Shown: piece by piece, positions 60,465 to 64,000 of the stretch | How positions within the stretch are numbered: position 1 is the first letter of the stretch | Layout of the letters: the number at the start of each line of letters is the position of its first letter | Source: Bradymonas sediminis | GTDB lineage: Bacteria > Myxococcota_A > Bradymonadia > Bradymonadales > Bradymonadaceae | DNA: 64,000 nt | NCBI RefSeq assembly: GCF_003258315.1 | Contig: NZ_CP030032.1 | Location: 4,571,501-4,635,500 of the forward strand | Direction of reading: 5' to 3' | The notes under the pieces: generated by a model | Seen by the model: the letters and a program-made list of their open reading frames with translations, nothing else | The model's database searches: none | Told to the model about the DNA's origin: nothing | Program-made: the position numbers and the translations under genes

Positions 60465-61214
60465 TCAGTGGCAAACGGTTCGACCGCCGTTTTCGGCATT
60501 CGCACACTCCGAGTCGCTCTTGCAGCCCGTAAACAGGCATACACCCTCCATGCACGTGTACTTGTCGGCATCGGCGGCGGTGCCGCCGTTGGAACGGCGT
60601 ACGCAGTCCAGCGGCGTGTCGCAGCGCAGCGAACATCCCGTCGAATGCGAGACCTCAAAGCCGCGCTTCGTGGCGCAAATCCAACCTCTGCCCATTCCCT
60701 CAGCACACTCCTGGTCGTTATTACAGCCGTGATTTTGGCAGGCACCGTCGACGCAGGCGACATTGTCGGCGTCGAATAAAGCGGGCGCATCCGGGGTGGT
60801 ACAACGCTCGGCGTTGTCACATTGCAGTTGGCACATGGGAGGGCGCTGGCCGCCAGGGTATTCGGCGCAGGTGTAGCCATACGTGAAGGATTGAACGCAC
60901 TCCGTCTCAGAGTTGCAGCCGAGCGGGATACAGGCACCGTCTTCACAGAGGAAATTATCGGCATCCGAATCCGCGCTGCCGGTGCCACAATCCGCGGGCG
61001 TCTCGCACGCAAACCGGCAATGCGGAACATTCAATTCGCTGCGCTCGTCGCTGACTGGGCCCTCGACATCTGCGTTCGACGCCCCGTCCCCGTCGGCACC
61101 GGTTGCCACGTCAGACGCTTCCGGATTAAGCGCCTCGCTGCTCGAATCGTCGTCGGCCGAGCATGCGGTGAGGCCAAAAAAGATCAACGCGAGTAATATG
61201 AGAAGCTGTTTCAT
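60465..61214 (-). CDS. Cys-rich lipoprotein
   Basis: A 249-residue lipoprotein: signal MKQLLILLALIFFGLTAC with lipobox LTAC, an acidic Asp/Ser/Glu linker (residues 20-60), then four similar Cys-rich units, each with the pattern C-x-x-x-C-x(4-5)-C ... ADxxxCxDGxCxxxGC (for example NFLCEDGACIPLGC, NVACVDGACQNHGC, KYTCMEGVCLFTGC). This is a short internal repeat stabilised by disulphides, common in surface proteins of Myxococcota and relatives. No enzymatic motif. Function unknown. Confidence 0.82.
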   Translation of the reverse strand: MKQLLILLALIFFGLTACSADDDSSSEALNPEASDVATGADGDGASNADVEGPVSDERSELNVPHCRFACETPADCGTGSADSDADNFLCEDGACIPLGCNSETECVQSFTYGYTCAEYPGGQRPPMCQLQCDNAERCTTPDAPALFDADNVACVDGACQNHGCNNDQECAEGMGRGWICATKRGFEVSHSTGCSLRCDTPLDCVRRSNGGTAADADKYTCMEGVCLFTGCKSDSECANAENGGRTVCH

Positions 61215-61305
61215 CTATTTTTCCCTAGTATATTAGTGTGGTTGCCTACCGCAGTAGCGTAAGGCGGCATCGGCGGCAAGAGAGGTCATGGGGAATCTGA
61301 GGTTG

Positions 61306-61676
61306 CCTCACCTCACCGGCAACTCAAAGCTCTCAACCCGCGACGCCCCTCTCTCCCCGACCTCTTCAACACCAACATAAAGCCTCGCCTCGCCAGCCCG
61401 CTCCGACTGCAAGCGCCAACCATAGAATTGAGAGCCGCCCTCCGCCTCAGAGTTAGCGCTAAATCTCGTGGCGATTAACTCGCTGCGGCGAGGCTTGTGT
61501 CCGGCGAATGAATAGTAATTAATCGAGGATGAATACTCGCCAAACCCCATATACGAGCTCGTGCACACCAGGTCATCGCGATGCGTGCTCACCGGAACTT
61601 TTAAGCAGGCGTCGGCCACGCCGCTGCCTTCGTCGATTTGGCGGGGCTGCCAGCCGGTGGCGCGAGCCTCGTAGAT
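61306..61676. repeat. Duplicated block, right copy part 1
   Basis: Homologous to 48795-49150. It contains the 3' third of the zinc-ribbon membrane protein gene. Together with 63161-63262 it forms the intact version of the sequence that is fused in the left copy. Confidence 0.85.
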
Positions 61677-62390
61677 GATGCGCCCGCCGAAATTGCTCGA
61701 ATGAGGCTCGCAGCCTCTATAGAAGGCGACGATGCGTTCGGCTTTGTGGTCACCAAAATATCCTCGAATATATTTGGCAATACGAAACTCATTCGCGCGC
61801 GCACCCGCGTCTGCTGTAAACGCGGGGCAACGCCTACACGTCACGACCTCCCCCGGCTCAACAATCGTCGGGGGCGAAACTTCAGGGGGCGCGTCGCAAA
61901 TACCCTCGAGCAAGCGTTTGGCCAGGCCCACCGGGGGCTTTTGCAGCGCGTCGTCAAGAATCGGTTCGCCGTAGGCGTTTGTGCGGCGCGGCACTTCGAC
62001 GACGGTGTTTTGGGGGAGCTTGGCGTCAGGGAGCGCCTCATCTCGTTCGTTCGGCTCATCCTGAGCCTCGGGCGGGGTGGGCGCGGCCAGCTTAGCATTG
62101 GATGGTGTGTCGTAGGGCTTCTCTTCTCGGATTTTCTCAGGCTCTTCGGCGAAGCTCTGTGTTTTGGACTTATCGGGCTCACGGGTGCCGTAGATGCTTG
62201 CCGCCAGCCCGATCAGCACTATCAGCGCGGCAACAACTCCCATGACACGTCTTTGCGTGAGTTTAGGCCCATAAGACGCCGCGGGCGAAATATCTGCGCT
62301 ACCCGCGCCCTCGCCGCGCCCACAATGCGGGCATTTCGGAGCCGCCGAGGAGATCCGCTGTCCACAATATTTACAGGGAATCAGCGCCAT
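61308..62390 (-). CDS. Zinc-ribbon membrane protein
   Basis: A 360-residue protein. The N-terminus has a zinc ribbon (C6KYC...C20PHC, residues 6-23), then a single transmembrane helix (about 50-68). A Pro/Glu-rich spacer leads to a C-terminal domain (about 165-360) with conserved cysteines (GEVVTCRRC, ADACLK, DDLVCTSSY) that may be exported. The C-terminal domain is the part duplicated at 48797-49180. The ATG lies 3 bp after the stop of the upstream zinc-ribbon gene, so the two form an operon. Confidence 0.75.
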   Translation of the reverse strand: MALIPCKYCGQRISSAAPKCPHCGRGEGAGSADISPAASYGPKLTQRRVMGVVAALIVLIGLAASIYGTREPDKSKTQSFAEEPEKIREEKPYDTPSNAKLAAPTPPEAQDEPNERDEALPDAKLPQNTVVEVPRRTNAYGEPILDDALQKPPVGLAKRLLEGICDAPPEVSPPTIVEPGEVVTCRRCPAFTADAGARANEFRIAKYIRGYFGDHKAERIVAFYRGCEPHSSNFGGRIIYEARATGWQPRQIDEGSGVADACLKVPVSTHRDDLVCTSSYMGFGEYSSSINYYSFAGHKPRRSELIATRFSANSEAEGGSQFYGWRLQSERAGEARLYVGVEEVGERGASRVESFELPVR

Positions 62391-62393
62391 TGC

Positions 62394-63119
62394 TTAATCC
62401 CCCGCCGCGTTGGGAGTTACTGTGACATCCGAGGAGGGCTCCTCCACCGAGTGAATCTTCATTTTGGGCAAGCGGAGCGCCACTTCGCGCATCTGCCAGA
62501 CAGACTCCGCGATATGATAGATGACGCGCAATAGAGTCGTGCCAAACACCGCTTGGATGATGAGTGCGATGCCCATTGATTGATAGTCAATCACCAGACC
62601 AATAAATCCAGCGGATCCCGCAATCAATAGGTTCAAATAGCCCAGCATCCCCAAAAAAACGATGCTCGGGGGAAGCTCGTTTGTTCGCTTCGGCAGCTTA
62701 ACCTCGGAGCTAAATGCTCGTAGGCCGTTAGGTGTTACAACCTCCGCCGTGTCGGGCTCTCGCGCAAAAAATAGAGCGCTCGGAGACGCAGTAAATTGCA
62801 GCGCCCCGCGCTGTCCCACGGCAAGTTCTGGCTCGTGCTGGATAAACCCGACGGCGAGTTGCCGGGGATTGGTGAGCACAACCACCTGGCCGCCGAAGAT
62901 GTCGTCGCGGTGCGCGATCACTCCCTCAATACGCCCACTTCGCTCGCGCTGCAGGCTATCGCTGCGATGGGTTGCCTCTGTCTGCTCGACGTATTGAATA
63001 AGTTCCTGCATCGGAAATCCGCACCCCGGGCAGAGCCCGTCTGCAAGCCCGTTAATCTGCTCTTTGCACTCGGGACAACGCGTTTGGTCGACCCTTGAGC
63101 GACGTTGAACTTCCGTCAT
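62394..63119 (-). CDS. Zinc-ribbon membrane protein (partner)
   Basis: A 241-residue protein. It starts with a zinc ribbon, RCPECKEQINGLADGLCPGCG (four Cys), then a small soluble domain (GRIEGVIAHRDDIFGGQVVV), and two hydrophobic helices near residues 165-190 and 192-215. The ATG at 63119 has AGGGGAT upstream; the longer frame from 63383 runs through the mcrC relic and is rejected. Coupled with the following zinc-ribbon gene. Function unknown; both may form a membrane complex. Confidence 0.72.
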   Translation of the reverse strand: MTEVQRRSRVDQTRCPECKEQINGLADGLCPGCGFPMQELIQYVEQTEATHRSDSLQRERSGRIEGVIAHRDDIFGGQVVVLTNPRQLAVGFIQHEPELAVGQRGALQFTASPSALFFAREPDTAEVVTPNGLRAFSSEVKLPKRTNELPPSIVFLGMLGYLNLLIAGSAGFIGLVIDYQSMGIALIIQAVFGTTLLRVIYHIAESVWQMREVALRLPKMKIHSVEEPSSDVTVTPNAAGD

Positions 63120-63160
63120 GAAATCCCCTGAAAAATCTTTGAAATTAATGGCGAAGATCG

Positions 63161-63262
63161 GGATGACGCGCCCACATAAAGTAGGAAGCGCGTTTGTGTT
63201 TGCTGGGAGGAGTATAGCGGGAACAGCTTGATGGGCAATGGCCGCGTTGAGGGAAAAGATCG
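63161..63262. repeat. Duplicated block, right copy part 2
   Basis: Matches 49160-49262 with a few changes (GATGACGCGCCCAC, AGGAAGCGCGTTTGTGTTTG, GGCAATGGCCGCGTTG). It is the upstream part of the zinc-ribbon operon, abutting an mcrC relic. Confidence 0.8.
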
Positions 63263-63268
63263 TGATGC

Positions 63269-63307
63269 GATCGAGCCAAATCCACCGTGCACACCCGTAC
63301 GTGATGT
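63269..63307 (-). pseudogene. Relic of an mcrC 3' region
   Basis: Thirteen codons read HHVRVCTVDLARS, matching McrC residues DHRVRVCTVDLARP near its C-terminus, and the DNA word CCACCGTGCACACCCG is shared with the mcrC gene at about 44350. The match is short but at both DNA and protein level. It suggests a second mcrC once ended here. Confidence 0.6.
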
Positions 63308-63315
63308 GAAACAAC

Positions 63316-63358
63316 AAATAAAAACTCCCCTCCCGACCCGTCACGGTCAAGAGGAGAG
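63316..63358 (-). terminator. Intrinsic terminator of the disrupted periplasmic-protein gene
   Basis: On the minus strand CTCTCCTC (63358-63351) pairs with GAGGGGAG (63332-63325), one G-T pair, and is followed by TTTTTATTT. This is a standard Rho-independent terminator 54 bp after the stop at 63412. Confidence 0.75.
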
Positions 63359-63485
63359 CCTGGTAGTCGAGCAGACCTACCACATCCGCCCACTCGCCAA
63401 ACTTAGCGGTCTTATTTGCCGCGCTTCCCGACGCGCTGCTTCGTCTGCTCGCGTAGCTGCTGGAACTTCTGCTTTTGCTCAGCGT

Positions 63486-63815
63486 CTAAGACCTTCTCGA
63501 TCTCGGCGGCGCGATTCTCCATGATACTCTTGGCTTCGCCCCTGAAGGCATCGCGGTCGAAAAACTGCCGTCACGATCCCGTGGAACTCTCAAATCCAGC
63601 GTGCCCACGCGGCTGGTCATCTTGCGGGTATAGTGGCCATTTCGCTGGCCCTGGCGCCCGTCTGTGTGCTCATATCGCTCTGCCTGCAGGTGCTCAGTCA
63701 TCTCGGATTCAAGCACCTGGTTCAATACCACCTCGGCGAGCTTCTCAATGCCGCGGTCATTCAAAAATAGGTCTTGGATCAGCTTGCTATCGATTGTAAC
63801 CTCAAACTCAGCCAT
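63486..63815 (-). pseudogene. IS256-family transposase, 5' fragment
   Basis: Residues 1-87 are the N-terminus of an IS256-family (mutator-type) transposase: GIEKLAEVVLNQVLESEMTE, then YEHTDGRQGQRNGHYTRKM and TLDLRVPRDRDGSFST. Family members have about 400 residues, so the DDE domain is absent. The reading frame continues for 22 codons into unrelated sequence from 63554 on. Confidence 0.88.
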
Positions 63816-63917
63816 CGTCTTTCTCCGTTTTTAGCTTCTTGTTTCTACTCAATCAGAAGCCTAACGGAGGGCGGTGGCCTTTTTAAGTCCGACCAGAATT
63901 TACACAATCATACGGAC
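63555..63917 (-). mobile_element. Truncated IS256-family element
   Basis: One end lies near 63917 next to the broken signal-peptide gene, where TAAGTCCG and CGGACTTA form an inverted pair (63885-63920) in the terminal region typical of IS256 ends. The element breaks off at about 63555 after 87 transposase codons. The other end is missing, so it is not mobile by itself. Confidence 0.7.
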
Positions 63918-64000
63918 TTAACTGAGGGCGATGAGACAGGTCATGATGATTCGCGATGCTTTCATGTGTTTTGCTCCGTTCTTAAGGGGAGTGGTTTCTT

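Larger units (their letters stand above)
63412..63965 (-). pseudogene. Small periplasmic (Spy/LTXXQ-like) protein gene, disrupted by an IS
   Basis: The 5' part (63965-63921) has a GGAG ribosome site and encodes MKASRIIMTCLIALS, a signal-peptide start, then stops at once in IS sequence. The 3' part (about 63554-63412) encodes a charged helical tail, FDRDAFRGEAKSIMENRAAE, then KVLDAEQKQKFQQLREQTKQ and a basic end, resembling the C-terminus of Spy/CpxP-type LTXXQ proteins. Middle sequence is lost. A terminator follows the stop. The family call rests on the Gln/Lys/Leu-rich helix only. Confidence 0.6.

Noticed and set aside
1-64000. CRISPR arrays, rRNA operons, prophage structural genes, integrase genes
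   Set aside because: None seen; the only regular repeats are the 129-bp array and an 18-bp doublet, neither with CRISPR spacing.

Overview
The window (about 60% GC) most resembles a chromosomal segment of a Deltaproteobacteria/Myxococcota-type bacterium, possibly of the Bradymonadales. The hints are a MYXO-CTERM-like sorting tail, Cys-rich lipoproteins with short disulphide repeats, a tail-anchored Ser/Thr kinase, fused Hpt-REC-REC regulators, type IV pilus and type III secretion parts, and a rho-prfA operon. This placement is inferred from gene content only.

Layout. 0-3.2 kb (minus strand): glgC and a protein kinase. 3.7-7.4 kb: a three-gene operon encoding a nucleotidyltransferase fused to a sugar-phosphate-cyclase-like domain, an SDR and a PfkB kinase, which looks like a cyclitol-activation pathway. 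7.4-7.8 kb: three tandem copies of a ~129-bp repeat. 7.8-10.5 kb (minus): rho, prfA and a Rieske protein. 11.4-16.5 kb: PilT-like ATPase, RNase G, PilZ and J-domain proteins. 16.7-20.7 kb: the export gate of a type III secretion system (sctRSTU) with a FliO-like protein and a TPR protein. 20.7-25.1 kb: a SecY-like paralogue, two response regulators and a metallo-beta-lactamase-fold hydrolase. 25.2-32.5 kb (minus): three lipoprotein genes, the largest reading as two secreted proteins joined end to end. 32.6-35.5 kb: CCA-adding-type nucleotidyltransferase and acyl-CoA dehydrogenase.

From 35.5 kb the window is accessory DNA. A 3.9-kb module (AAA ATPase, DUF4276 protein, HExxH metallopeptidase) sits between two 245-bp direct repeats of the acyl-CoA dehydrogenase 3' end. 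After an SLC12-type transporter and a membrane protein comes a McrBC restriction locus (43.7-48.7 kb) with a small possible nuclease gene. Next (49.7-57.3 kb) is the most striking item: a 1508-residue protein that reads as an RNA polymerase beta subunit fused to the beginning of beta-prime, with the catalytic aspartates replaced. It is translationally coupled to a SNF2/RapA-like helicase with a PLD-like N-terminus. I do not know of a described system with this pair and propose it as a candidate defence or transcription-control module. The island ends with an Fe(II)/2OG-type oxygenase, a frameshifted membrane gene, a Cys-rich lipoprotein, two zinc-ribbon membrane proteins, a truncated copy of one of these next to mcrB, an mcrC relic, and a periplasmic-protein gene broken by a truncated IS256-family element.

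No CRISPR array, rRNA or convincing tRNA was seen. All family assignments come from reading motifs by eye; no database search was run.
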